Shown here piece after piece: positions 10,313-20,915 of a stretch of DNA of 64,000 nt. Origin of the DNA: Paraphoma chrysanthemicola (Eukaryota > Ascomycota > Dothideomycetes > Pleosporales > Phaeosphaeriaceae); assembly GCA_020744225.1 (NCBI GenBank), contig JAGMWG010000001.1, positions 186,001 to 250,000 on the forward strand, written 5' to 3'. The notes beneath the pieces were generated by a model. It was not told the origin of the DNA and ran no database searches. It was given only the letters and a program-made list of their open reading frames with translations. The translations under genes were made by a program, and so were the position numbers. Numbering within the stretch: position 1 is the first letter of the stretch; each line of letters starts with the position of its first letter.

Positions 10313-12706
10313 ATGAGGATGCAGACCAGTGAGGTAAAACGGGAAGAGGAGGAGCGATACGCTGACGGCGTGCGCGAATATGCGACTTACTATGGGGGAC
10401 CAGCGGTGCATGATCCCTCACACTCTAAACCAGCTGGAATAGGTCTCCACGAGAGACATCAATCAGCTCCTATCCTTTCGACCTCGACGTCAACTCAGTC
10501 GTTGTCCAGCAAGCAAATCAAGGCGGCCGCAAGGTACAGACCGCGCAAGTCCGTTTCGGCGGTATTAGCGGGGCAGCAGGGTACCTTTACAAGAGACGAC
10601 CGTTCTGGTAATGCTGCAGCCTACAGCCGCTCCCTAGGTGCCAGCAGAACCACCAACCTTCCTGAGGTCAACAGACGCGTTCAATTGTCGTCCGAAGCGC
10701 CCGAGTTAAGGCCGTCGCACTTACCAGAGCTTGCTCAACATCGAACGGTATCATGGTCATCTGAGGCTCGTTTAGATCAGATCTCTTACCAGTCGCAACC
10801 GTTGGCAGAGAACCTACCGGAGGTCAACTCTTGGAAAGATTTGTCATCGCAAGCGCCCGAGGTCGAAACGTCCACGCTACCAGAACCTGGAAGTCCTGCA
10901 CTTCTTTCGCGCTTCGACACCGCTGCCGGCCTTCATACCCTGGCTAGGGATCCAATCAAGGACCACTATCGCCTCGACGTTCTCAGCCGTCTCGAGGTTG
11001 CTGCCGCGACAGATATCCTTCAGCGCCTCGAAAGCACTGGATTGAACCCTACTGGCAAGCTAGTCGACCCGGAACGCCGGAGCTCATTAGTCACTTCTCT
11101 TCGGCAAGCGTTCATCAAACCTCGCCCTCTTACCTCAGTCCCGCTCTTAAGCGTTCTTGAACGTGTTGCGTCCGAAGGCAACCTGCCTCTGGTCAAGGCT
11201 ACAATTGCCTTGGCGAGGGAGCCCATATTTCTTCCACCTGAGCAAAGCTACAATGAGTTGGCTATCAAACATGCTGCCAGACACGGTCATCAGAATGTTG
11301 TCGAATACATCATCTCTAGGAGTATTGACTTTGGCCTTGATGACAGTAGAGGATGGGGAAGCGAAAGCTTGACTACGATTGCCCTCTTCGAAGCCGTACG
11401 CGCGAAACAAGTCGATCTTGCGATTAATCTAATATCATCTCGGAAAGCGAACGTCTTCCTGCCAATTTCACCACCTATGATCGAGGACAGCACAGCTCCA
11501 AGAACTATATTCGGATTGATTGCAAGAATGGATTACCAGCACGAGACTTTGACACTCCTTCGAGCAGTCATGGCGCCGAAGTACCTAACCCAGGTTGGTC
11601 AGATCAAGCTTACTGATGTTACATCCCAACCCAATGCCGATTTCCGTCTATCAATCCAAGAAGCCTTTTTTTGGTTTGTCAAAGAGGGCTGGGCAGACGC
11701 CTTGGAGCTTTTGCTCGATTCCCCTATGGCAAAGTTGCATATCAGCTTTCTCATGCGAGATGATCAGGATGTTGCATGGCTTAACTTCGAAATTCGTGCT
11801 TTTGGCTTTGGCGCCTGGGACTCAAAATCGAATGCGGCGATGCGGACGCTACGGATCCTGAGACTGCTCGTACACAAATCCGAGTATCTTCAATCCGGAC
11901 ACCACTCAACAAACCGTGACATACTACAGCGGGCTCTTACACACAGTATGAGCCAGGCAATAAGTCTGGATGTACCCGACGCAATCAATTTGATTGTGGA
12001 AATTGATTTCGCACTTTTGAAGAAAAGAATCACCGAGAATGGTGTCTCGAGGTCACCGCTCGCTTGGGCAATATACAAAGAGAAGTTCAAAGCCACTGAA
12101 GCACTCTTGCGCAAAGGTGCTTGTCCAACCGACTGGGTTGACAAACAACACAAGAGCGGAAACAATTTGCAACTTGCAGTACATCGAACCGCTGCGGGAC
12201 ACCCGGTGGCTCAGCAGATTCTTAGTCACATGCTCGCTCAACACTCAGAACTCATCTATGATGCAATCTGCGAAGCGATTCGATGCATACATCCGTTACT
12301 GGTAACCTTATTGCTTGAAGCAGTCTCGCGCAAGGCTTGCCCAGATGCGACCTCTTTTATGCGGCTCTACGAAGTCGTGCTGAGTCTTAGAGGAGTGAGC
12401 AGGAACGAGAAAACTCTGAAAGCCTACCTGGACATGATCGATACTATCTACAACTGGGACACAGCGAACATTCTGCCGCATGTGCAAGCTAAAGCTGTAC
12501 AGAGAGCAGTCAAGAATGGTAATCGAGTGGGGCTTGAGAAGCTATTGAAAGTCGGGGTCGTTGATCGAGCACAGCTAGATGAGGTATTGGAATGGTGCAT
12601 GGCAACAAGTCAGAAACTGGAGTGGAGGAGCTTACTGAGGTTTTATGGCGCACAAGAGCGCGTACCCGCGAACGAGCCCGAAAGGACATGCGAACTCTAT
12701 GCCTGA
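10313..12706 (+). CDS. Large hypothetical protein with ankyrin-like repeats
   Basis: 797-aa single-exon ORF. Residues about 20-190 are low-complexity and hold an imperfect tandem repeat: two blocks starting NLPEVN and continuing LSS(E/Q)APE and LPE. Residues about 210-290 are helical. From residue about 290 there are degenerate ankyrin-type helices (for example AIKHAARHGHQNVVEYII and PLAWAIYKEKFKATEALLRKG). No catalytic domain recognised. Such proteins are common, fast-evolving products of Dothideomycetes. The start is the first ATG of the ORF; a missed upstream exon is possible because no CA-rich leader precedes it. Confidence 0.7.
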   Translation: MRMQTSEVKREEEERYADGVREYATYYGGPAVHDPSHSKPAGIGLHERHQSAPILSTSTSTQSLSSKQIKAAARYRPRKSVSAVLAGQQGTFTRDDRSGNAAAYSRSLGASRTTNLPEVNRRVQLSSEAPELRPSHLPELAQHRTVSWSSEARLDQISYQSQPLAENLPEVNSWKDLSSQAPEVETSTLPEPGSPALLSRFDTAAGLHTLARDPIKDHYRLDVLSRLEVAAATDILQRLESTGLNPTGKLVDPERRSSLVTSLRQAFIKPRPLTSVPLLSVLERVASEGNLPLVKATIALAREPIFLPPEQSYNELAIKHAARHGHQNVVEYIISRSIDFGLDDSRGWGSESLTTIALFEAVRAKQVDLAINLISSRKANVFLPISPPMIEDSTAPRTIFGLIARMDYQHETLTLLRAVMAPKYLTQVGQIKLTDVTSQPNADFRLSIQEAFFWFVKEGWADALELLLDSPMAKLHISFLMRDDQDVAWLNFEIRAFGFGAWDSKSNAAMRTLRILRLLVHKSEYLQSGHHSTNRDILQRALTHSMSQAISLDVPDAINLIVEIDFALLKKRITENGVSRSPLAWAIYKEKFKATEALLRKGACPTDWVDKQHKSGNNLQLAVHRTAAGHPVAQQILSHMLAQHSELIYDAICEAIRCIHPLLVTLLLEAVSRKACPDATSFMRLYEVVLSLRGVSRNEKTLKAYLDMIDTIYNWDTANILPHVQAKAVQRAVKNGNRVGLEKLLKVGVVDRAQLDEVLEWCMATSQKLEWRSLLRFYGAQERVPANEPERTCELYA

Positions 12707-13142
12707 GCCATGGGTTTGCAGGCATGTCTTGAGAGGTGGTTCATTTTCCCTTTGGGGCCCGTCGCTTCTGTTCAGCAGGAAATGGTCAAGTTATGTGGGC
12801 CCTCAGCTCGCAATCAATTTTGCAGCTGGGAGTTCCCACGCCGAGCACTAGATTTTGAGGAGCATGAGAGGACCTTTGACTGATAATTTCGAAGTAATGT
12901 ACGCTTCTGATGTGCTGGTCATGGGTCAGCTGAAAAGAAACCGATCGCCTGCCTGCCTTATTCTTGATTGGTGACAGACGGTGTTCACAGCCCCACACCA
13001 AGACCCCACAGCCACCCGGCTATCGACTTCGCCACCACCACATCAAATCGTTTGCGCTACAGCTTCCTTCTCACATCGCTGCAGTGCTCATGTTTTGTCT
13101 CCTCCTTGCAACACTTCTCGTCGCAGTCCATCGTCGCATCTC
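12707..13142. promoter_or_regulatory. Promoter region of HET gene
   Basis: 436 bp. The last 150 bp are CA/CT-rich leader-like sequence that happens to be open in frame with the HET gene; I treat it as 5' UTR. Confidence 0.35.
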
Positions 13143-15206
13143 ATGGAACTGGCTCCAAACGAGCTCGAGTTGATTATCAACCAACATAAGTGCATTCACT
13201 GTGTTGGATGGCTTTTCAATTCTCTCGAAGAGCTGCAACGAGGTGCCGATGATGGATGCCCATTCTTCGACATCGGTCTAAGTGTTGTTGACAGGGCTGT
13301 CTCGGACGAAGGCTTTCTTGGCCACACTCGTAATGAGATTCGCGGAGTACTGCTAATTATCTACAAATCAGAGCTACGTTTTACTATCTCTATTACTAAA
13401 CGCGATGTTTCTCCAGTATCGTATCATGTGACAGGTAAGATGTTGTCCAAAAGAATTATGAAGGACACCGCTTGATATCCAGTAGCCGGTGCGGACTCTG
13501 TTCTGGAACACCAAAACTTTGGATTGTCTAAGCTACCTGTATCAACCGGCTCAAAGGTACCTTTTAACATCATCAACGCCTGGATCGAGGAGTGCGCGCA
13601 AAATCACGAGTGCTGCAAGCATCCGATGTTTGAGCCGCAGCAAAATGCCTTACATAACGTAAGATTTCTCGAGGTTGAGGATCAACGTATACTGCTGAGA
13701 GCAGACATTGTACCAGAACGGTATGCTTGTCTTAGCCATTGTTGGGGAACAGGTCAAGAGATCTATAAAACCACGGACGACAACATTACCGCTCACTCGA
13801 CATCAGGCGTTTTGACCAAGCTACTTCCGAGAACATTCCAGGATGCTGTAGAGATCTGCCAGCGGCTCACCATCAGATATTTATGGATCGACAGCCTTTG
13901 CATTATACAAAACAACAATCAAGACTGGAACGAACAAGCCACCAGGATGGCCGATGTCTACGAGAATGCGTACATTACAATTGCGGCATCCCAGTCAAAA
14001 GATCCTACCGAGGGATGTTTCGTAGACAATGGCTTGTCTTACATTGGCGGTCCACTTCCAGGTCGCTATCATATCTACGTCCGTAAAGTACCTAATCTGA
14101 CGATGGACCCACAAGACGATTCGCTGTGGCCGCTGTTGACCCGAGCGTGGGCTTTCCAAGAACTCAGTCTTTCGCCTCGCACGATACATTTCGGCCCTGA
14201 GGGAATTGTATGGCATTGTCGATGTAGGTGGGAGGATCAACGCACACCTATGACCAATGTGTCCCCACCGCCTAAGTTTCCTCCCACCTCGTATTCTTCC
14301 CTTTGGGTGCCAAAGTTGGCAAAAGAGGAAAGCATGGATTTGCGAGACAGTTGGCATACGATTGTTTCTGGATATTCTTCAAAGAAATTGACCTTTCGCA
14401 AGGATCGTCTTCCCGCCATAGCAGCTATGGCAAGTCGAATGCGTCAAATGAGGTCCAGTGATCGCTATCTTGCGGGGCTGTGGGAAAGTAGTCTCGTTCA
14501 CGACTTATTATGGTTTACCGTCGGAGACTATCACCTAAGGACTCCAGATCACGTCATCAGAGAGCGTACAGCTGCCTTGGAAGAGACGGAGCGACTACCT
14601 ACATGGTCGTGGGCATCCGCCTACGAAGGTGTCTCTTGGATGGTTGCAGACAGTGAGATTCTCGAAGGAGTGAGAATCTTGGAGATCAAGTACGCAACCC
14701 GCAGTGCAGACATTCTCGGCCAAGTGAAGGAAGGCAAAATTGTGATAGAGGCTCCAATTTGTGATCTCGACTCTCTGGCGAAGCTACCAAATATTCGGGA
14801 ATGGTTTGACTTCACATCTTCGAAAGCTGGAGAAGTCACCTTGACATGCACTGAACTTGCAGTACATGACTTCCGTTGGGATAACTGCGGTAGTTGTGAC
14901 GAAATGCCCACCATCTCCGATATTCACGTCATGTTCACCACAGCACCAGAGACGAATACCACGCCTTCACGAGCGCCAGCACAAGCGCTATTATTGAAAG
15001 AAACTGCATGCAAAGGACATTGGGCTCGTATAGGGGTATGCACTGCGAGTTTGGCGGACTTTTTCTACTACTTTCGGTGTTACGAAAAGCCTGGGAACAA
15101 GCCGGGACAAATAAGCCGAAGAACCAATCCGGTATATCAAGAATGTGGTGTAAGTCTAATGGCAAAGCTGGAGGCGATACCAAGGCAGACGATTACGCTG
15201 GTATAA
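13143..15206 (+). CDS. Heterokaryon incompatibility (HET, PF06985) domain protein
   Basis: Exons 13143-13434 and 13486-15206 (670 aa). The HET domain (about residues 190-340) shows its three blocks: YACLSHCWG, then LPRTFQDAVEICQRLTIRYLWIDSLCI, then MADVYENAYITIAASQS, and later the RAWAFQE motif. HET domains act as death-inducing modules in non-self recognition between fungal strains and are related to TIR domains; that is family knowledge. The N-terminus has a paired-cysteine module (CIHC...C). No NACHT or repeat domain is fused, so this is the common stand-alone type. The ATG at 13143 was chosen over 12981 because the intervening codons look like leader sequence. Confidence 0.9.
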
Positions 15207-15613
15207 CGAAGTGCAGTTGTACATATGAGCAGAGACTCTGGTGCTTCATATCAGTGCAATAACTAGATACAAGACTGGAAGGTCGTTTCACTGGCCTTCC
15301 TGGTTACATGATTTGATGCAATCCTATCTGGTCATTGAACAGCTATAACGGAGGGCCTTTTAGTGTTGCGAAAGTGCCTCGTTTGATCATAGCTTGTTTC
15401 TTGCGAGCTACCTGAATTTAGGCAGTAAAGAGATTGTGGAGTTACGATGATAAATGCCTGCAATGGAGGTGAATAGTTGAACACAATTTGTGGAAAGAGG
15501 TGTACTGATTCGGTCGTCTTTGGTGCGCGCAATAAGCGTATGGCATGCCGGCCGCCGTCTTCGATCTTCCAATCCATGTCGAGTAAATCGAACCCAGTAA
15601 GAGCAACACGTAT
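15207..15613. other. Intergenic region
   Basis: 407 bp between the HET gene and the 3' end of the broken protease. Nothing recognised. Confidence 0.4.
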
Positions 15614-16334
15614 TTACCAAGGAAACGTCCGCTTGATGAACTCCTTATCCAAGTCAGAGATCCTGTGCACATCCTTGACTATCTCCGCATTGCCAGCGTT
15701 TGGCTTCGTCCCCTTGGCCGGCGCCTTTCCCTTCCACTTCACCAGCGGAACCTGCGTAACATCTCCATTTGGTTTCTGCGCGCGTAATCAGCTCGGATAG
15801 ATCATAATGCTGCTATCGTCAAATGAATTACTGTGTTCTTGCGGATTCCGTCGCCCATCGTCTGTGTTGCCCATGTCCGTACTGAAGTCATGGAGAGCAC
15901 TCCACTTGACATAGTGACCGCTCATCCAGTTTGACGCGCATTATTTGTTTCATAGTGGGCGGCTCCTCGCTGTCTGGAATCTTAGCGAGAGCGTCTTTTG
16001 CCTCGGCGTAGCCCTCGAGTTCCGTGCAATCGAAATTGACGTATAGGTCGCGATCGAAACGCTGGTGCTCATGGACCATGCCGAAAACGTGGCCAAGCTC
16101 GTGTGCAATATCGAGAATATACCAATCTTCGTTTTGATTAGGCGGCTTATAGATACTCAAGTGGTGTCGGCCGGGAGCTGAGTCATCTTTGGCAGGAATA
16201 TAACCTGTCGTGGCGTAGCTGTGGTAGCTAGGAAACTCGCTGTCATTGTCGAGGCTGATTTCGAGCGTCTCTGGAGCAAGCTTCATCTTGTAGGATTCGT
16301 AGTTGAGGTGAGCTTGAGTGAGGTAGTAAGATTC
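15614..16334 (-). pseudogene. Broken astacin-like (M12A) zinc metalloprotease, copy 1
   Basis: A stretch near 16075-16120 encodes the astacin zinc motif HELGHVFGMVHEHQR. The upstream exon begins after a TAG acceptor at 16335. Reading continues to about 15935, where the frame must shift to keep homologous sequence (WMSGHYVKWSALHDFS, then the Met-turn SIMIYPS). A TGA at 15788-15790 then interrupts the same frame before the conserved tail (PLVKWK) that ends at 15614. No signal peptide or pro-region matching the second copy is found upstream. I read it as a decayed, 5'-truncated paralogue of the gene at 43693-44945. A short intron of about 54 bp hiding the first break is possible but would delete conserved residues and would not explain the TGA. 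Confidence 0.65.
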
Positions 16335-17202
16335 CTAGATTTTATGACTGTGATAGCTTCCATGCTGACTTAGTACGATAGTTGCGCCCAAAAAAGCGTT
16401 TGCAGATTTTCTGTTGTGAAAGAACGTCTAGTGGTAGCAAACGCGGACGTAAGAGCAGTTAGTATCGTAATAGTAATTCCACGCAAAGGAACAGAGAGGC
16501 GATACACGTACACCCGTAAAACACGCATGAGTGTGACTACATCCATCTGGTCACTTCTTGCGATTCGCCGATGGCAGCTGAGCGCTTGACTCAGCCAAAG
16601 GTTGTTGTCACCGGTGTATTGTAACTGGTTGCCTTCGCATTGAATGGGCTCGAACACGTTTCTTCGCGATACAAAAGGTCAAAAAAAGAACAATGGAAGG
16701 CCTTGCGCAGTCGCGAGCGGTCCTACGTGAAGTCTTTCAAGCGGTGTCCTGGAGAACATACTTCGCTTGTGATCTGGCTCAATTCCTTCCGTCCAACGCT
16801 ACGTCAATACATCGGTAGGTAGATCGCATCTGTGATGAATAGTCAGAAATTTCCGCAACTCGTACAAATGGACGTATAGCTCATGTCGTATTGCAAAATC
16901 TGGTGTGAGCGCATTGCGCGCTATCGGTGCTGATTTGATATGAGTAATACCTACGGGACAAAGAGGAGGAAGCGTCGTTCATGCACTCCGTGTCCACCGG
17001 AACTGATATTGGACTTACAAATATAGCAGTTGAGTGAACATTGCATCTTTTGGCCAGCTACTATGGCGCTTCGTAAAGAGTTAACGAGAACACACAACTG
17101 GAGCAAATCTTAAGTATGTCATCGCCAGTTTTGAGACAAAATTCATCGCAAGATTGAATATGGGACGTAAAGCTAGAGACTGATTGATCTATCAAGTAAT
17201 TA
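16335..17202. other. Intergenic region, possible remnant 5' exon
   Basis: 868 bp. On the minus strand 16515-16657 an ORF with a good GTACGT donor could be a remnant 5' exon of the protease, but it lacks similarity to the paralogue's N-terminus. Otherwise nothing recognised. Confidence 0.25.
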
Positions 17203-18709
17203 CTAAGAAGAGTTGCTGTTGTCGGCGCACGAGAATGCTGAGTCAATAGAGCCCGACTTGTACGCGTCTAGTATCTGTGCAATGACTCCGTATGTGCCGC
17301 CAATTGTGAGGAAGATTGAAATAAGAATAAGCACAATATGGAGCATGTACTGTGTCTTTTGCCACAGAGTCCCCTTCCAGTAATTGGCGTGGTCGTATAT
17401 CCATAGCCATCCAGGAAGTCCCAGCGCAAGAGGAGCGAAAGCGATACTTCCGGCAAGCGATAGAAGGTAGTTGAAGATCGGAACTCCTGAAGCAATCAAG
17501 AAACTGACGACCGAGATGCTGGCAACGCAACCGAGCCAGGTCCCCCAATGAACGGCGGAATTGGCCTGGAGATGTTTCGAGTTCCTTAGAATACGGACGA
17601 AGATATATTTAGCGCTTACGTGAACGTAGAGAGCACCACTGACGCATAGCCCGATGATTCCGATGCCGTATGAGATTTTCTTGACCATTGGACCAGCACT
17701 TCCGAGCGAGGGCGATGCGACCCACTTGCCACACCACTTGTATACAACCAAACTGAAGGATAGATACGCTGCGGTTACGATTCCCATACACCAGTTGACG
17801 GCTTTGCTGAATTCCTTGGGGTTTCTCATCTCGGACCTGACAGGAAGGAAAGCGGACGTGCCGGCACCGGAGCAGAAGATCGTGGATGCTGCGGTGATAC
17901 CAGCGGCAAATGTAGGATGTCCAATGACATGATAGCCAAAATCATATGGTCCGCTTTGAGGTGCGGCCGCGGGACGATCGAGAGTCGTTACACCAACGCT
18001 GCAAAACATTAGTAGGTAGTCTAAGAACGGGGCTAATACTGTGAACTTACACAACGACGAAGACAGCGATGAAGACAGATGCGAAGCCGGCCCAAGTGAT
18101 CCAGGACAGCTTCTCGAACTTGCGCACGCTTGCGCAAAGTGCAATCATGATTGCGGCGATGATTGAAAAGTAGTTGGTGCAAAGCGAATGGTTCGAAAGC
18201 GCGTTGAGCGCTGTGGACACACCCACCATGCCAGATGCAGCCACAATGACGAATGCAAGAAGAAACAGAACACCTGTTATTTCTTTGACGATCTTTCCAC
18301 CAACAAGATTGCCCATGTCAGCAATGCTGTGGCATCCCGGATGGTTACGGGCAAAGTTTCCCTGCACGAGCGCGCACCACGTGTTGAGGAATTGCCAGCC
18401 AAGTACATTGATGGCACCGGGGAAGGCGCCGAGTGTGTACATTGCGGATGGGATCGTTAGGACACCAGTTGCGAAAATCACTAAATATGAAAAGATTAGA
18501 AGACGATGTCATGAGAGTGTGCGGGGGTTGATCTTACGCTTCAGGAAGATGACTGATGTGTGTATCCATGATACGGTCCGGAAATCCTCGATGCCTTCAC
18601 CTCTTTTGAACACCTCGCCGTCATTCTCGACATCAACTTTTCCGATGTTGATGCTATCCGTGCTACTCAGAGCAGGCCCGATCGTGTCTTGATGTTTCTC
18701 GTCCGACAT
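17203..18709 (-). CDS. AAAP-family amino-acid-type permease (Mtr-like)
   Basis: Proton-coupled permease of the amino acid/auxin permease family, like Neurospora Mtr. Exons 18538-18709, 18051-18480, 17203-17998 (465 aa); both introns (57 and 52 bp) keep frame. About 60 hydrophilic residues precede the first helix (IFATGVLTIPSAMYTLGAFPGAINVLGW), followed by about ten further hydrophobic segments. The N-terminus is acidic. Four TTGGAG cores lie 200-460 bp upstream, the same motif found at the other cluster genes, so I take it as the cluster's uptake system. A substrate that is an amino acid, imide or heterocycle cannot be told apart by sequence. Confidence 0.88.
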
Positions 18710-18916
18710 TGCGATGATCTTGGCAGCTGTGACGAGACAATGTGGTCAAGCGAGCGTTGAGCGATGATGTCGAAGAAACCTGTACATCCCACGACATTAT
18801 ATATGTAACCCCTGTGATGTTATTCCTTGCACTCGGAAGATAAGATCCGTATCTCGACAACGTGTTGGTATCTTGAAATCTGGGGAGTGTGGGCGTGGAT
18901 CCACAGCCCCATTGTT

Positions 18917-19168
18917 TTGGAGGCTCGCCACTATCTAGTGACGAGATAGGGAAGTATGACGCAGCTCCAAATTCTACGCGACTCATGAGCAGGGGTAACT
19001 CCAACGATTGTCTTTGCTCGGTGCACAGACGGGCTGCAATCCAATTTTGGTTATCCCGGGTTATTAGGCCGGCGCTAGTCCACAGGTATCTCCGATCTTG
19101 TCGGCTACAAAACGCTCGTCGCGCAAAATGCTCTTTTGATGGATCATAAATGAAACGACTCGTTGGAG
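18917..19168. promoter_or_regulatory. TTGGAG sites upstream of permease
   Basis: Four exact Adr1-type cores: 18917-18922 (+), 18965-18970 (-), 18999-19004 (-), 19163-19168 (+). HGATAR sites are interspersed (for example AGATAG in 18950s and AGATAA near 18839). The 609-bp space between permease and deacetylase holds no ORF of note. Confidence 0.6.
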
Positions 19169-19318
19169 CTCGAATGTAGAGACCGATTGGATAAATAGTA
19201 TGAACGAATAATCAACACAGCAGTAACCCGGCTGGCGCAAAAGCTGAACGAAGCGTACATTTACAGATTTGAAGATGAAGAAATGGTTGTCGCAACTACT
19301 ATTGAAGTGGACGATTTA

Positions 19319-20514
19319 CTACTTTAATTTCAATCCCGGAGCGGCTGGCATAAGCGCGCCTTTGGGCGGCGAATTTTTCGTCTTGAACTCGTCCGCCATT
19401 TGCTCCATGGTGACAAATTCCACGCCATCATGCTTCAAGAAATGCTCGATCAGCCTGATTTATTATGTCAGTCATTGCACACGATATTTGACAATCTTAA
19501 GTACCTCTCGTGCATCAAGAGCAGGTGCGGCCGTCCAGATACATCGGGATGTATGGTTATTGGCTATTCAATATCAATAAAACCATAAGATTGAGGTTCG
19601 TAAGCTGCAATGCACTCACAAAGATGAACTCGTCATATTCGCGATAAAAGTAGTCGAAATGATCTCTCCACAGGTCCTCGGTGTCACGTGCATTGACGAA
19701 GCCGTGGCTGTTTGGTGAGGCTTTGATGAACATGTGCGGAGGCAAATCCTGTGGAATCTCAGTACATGTTGCACAAGAACTGTATACGCTACTCACATCT
19801 AGATACCAGTTTGCTGGTATTTCCACTAGCCCTGTGTCTTGACCAGCGACGAGTGGCTTCATCCATTCGTCTGCTTTCTTCTTATAGTCGATTTTGGTCC
19901 AGCTGTCGCCAGTCCTCAGATAATAAGGCTGGCAGTCATGGTGGCTCATGCTGTGGTCATATTCGATGCCATAAGAAAGAAGCAGCTCAGCGCCTTCCTG
20001 GCTTGTTTCCCACCTGTTGTGCCTATTTAGTCACGGTATACATTTGTGGCATGAATGAGAATACCATGGCGCTACACTCCCACGAGGAGGCTTTCCCACA
20101 AAGTCGGTCAACATTCGATACGTCTTATCGAGGACGTCTCGTTGTTGCTCAATAGTCATATCAACAGGGTTCTCATGGCTGTACCCATGCAGGCCAATCT
20201 CATGCCCAGCATCGCGCACTGCTGCCATGTCTTCGGGGAAAGTCTCGAGGCTATGGCCGGGAATGAACCATGTCGACTTGATGTTGTACTTTTTGAAAAG
20301 CTTCAAGAGACGCTGTGTGCCCACGGTTCCGGCAAAAAGTCCTCTACTGATGTCGCTCGTGCTGTCCTCTCCACCATAAGAGCCCAGCCAGCCCGAGACC
20401 TGGGAGCGGTGGTCAGCGGGACTGCATCCTTGGAAACACCGAAAATCGGGTAGGGTGAATACTCACTGCATCAACGTCAACTCCATATGAGATTAAAACG
20501 CGTTTCTTGCCCAT
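19319..20514 (-). CDS. Polysaccharide-deacetylase (CE4/NodB) fold hydrolase, cyclic-imidase-like
   Basis: Six exons: 20467-20514, 20065-20399, 19797-20013, 19620-19748, 19505-19563, 19319-19454, total 307 aa, every junction in frame. The metal site is visible: Asp13/Asp15 in SYGVDVDAV, and His87/His91 in GLHGYSHENP. The middle has the HHDCQPYYL block and the end the MHPDVSGRPHLLL-type block (here ITIHPDVSGRPHLLLMHER), which mark the PgdA/PuuE-like branch without signal peptide. Members include cyclic imide hydrolases such as Aspergillus HxnM, and bacterial PgdA. The cytosolic form and an amidase as neighbour favour ring-opening of a cyclic imide over cell-wall deacetylation; this is inference. 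It is divergent from the dehydrogenase across 401 bp. Confidence 0.87.
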
Positions 20515-20771
20515 TACGAATTGTGGATGTATGTAGTGCCTGGCGGTTTGGTAGAGTGCAGAATCAACCTGTTCCGCAGATATCTATCACGAGAAGCGAC
20601 CAGGGTCCGCCAAAGCGGGGTCGACATCTCCCATGGCTCTTTTACAAACCTACCCAAGCCCTGATGATCGGGGTAAGGACCGCGATCATTGGGAAGCGCC
20701 GTTGATGTTCGTCATCGATTTACATGAAAGGACTTCAGGGGTCGTTGTTAGCGCTGCACTAGCGCGCTTCA

Positions 20772-20808
20772 TTGGAGCTATCTTATCAACATCTCCAACT
20801 TACCCCAA
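20772..20808. promoter_or_regulatory. TTGGRG sites in deacetylase/ADH bidirectional promoter
   Basis: TTGGAG at 20772-20777 (+), TTGGAG at 20793-20798 (-) and TTGGGG at 20803-20808 (-), the last two exactly 10 bp apart. Two overlapping HGATAR sites (20778-20788) sit between them. The segment TCTCCAACTTA (20792-20802) matches one half of the yeast ADH2 UAS1 palindrome as I remember it. Confidence 0.6.
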
Positions 20809-20915
20809 CTACCATCGGGCTTGGCTACCGCGAGCTACGATAGTCAGCAGCGACGGATGGCAGCAAATATGGGGGCTATCATACCTGGTTTCAATGGGAT
20901 GCCACCACTTTCAAG

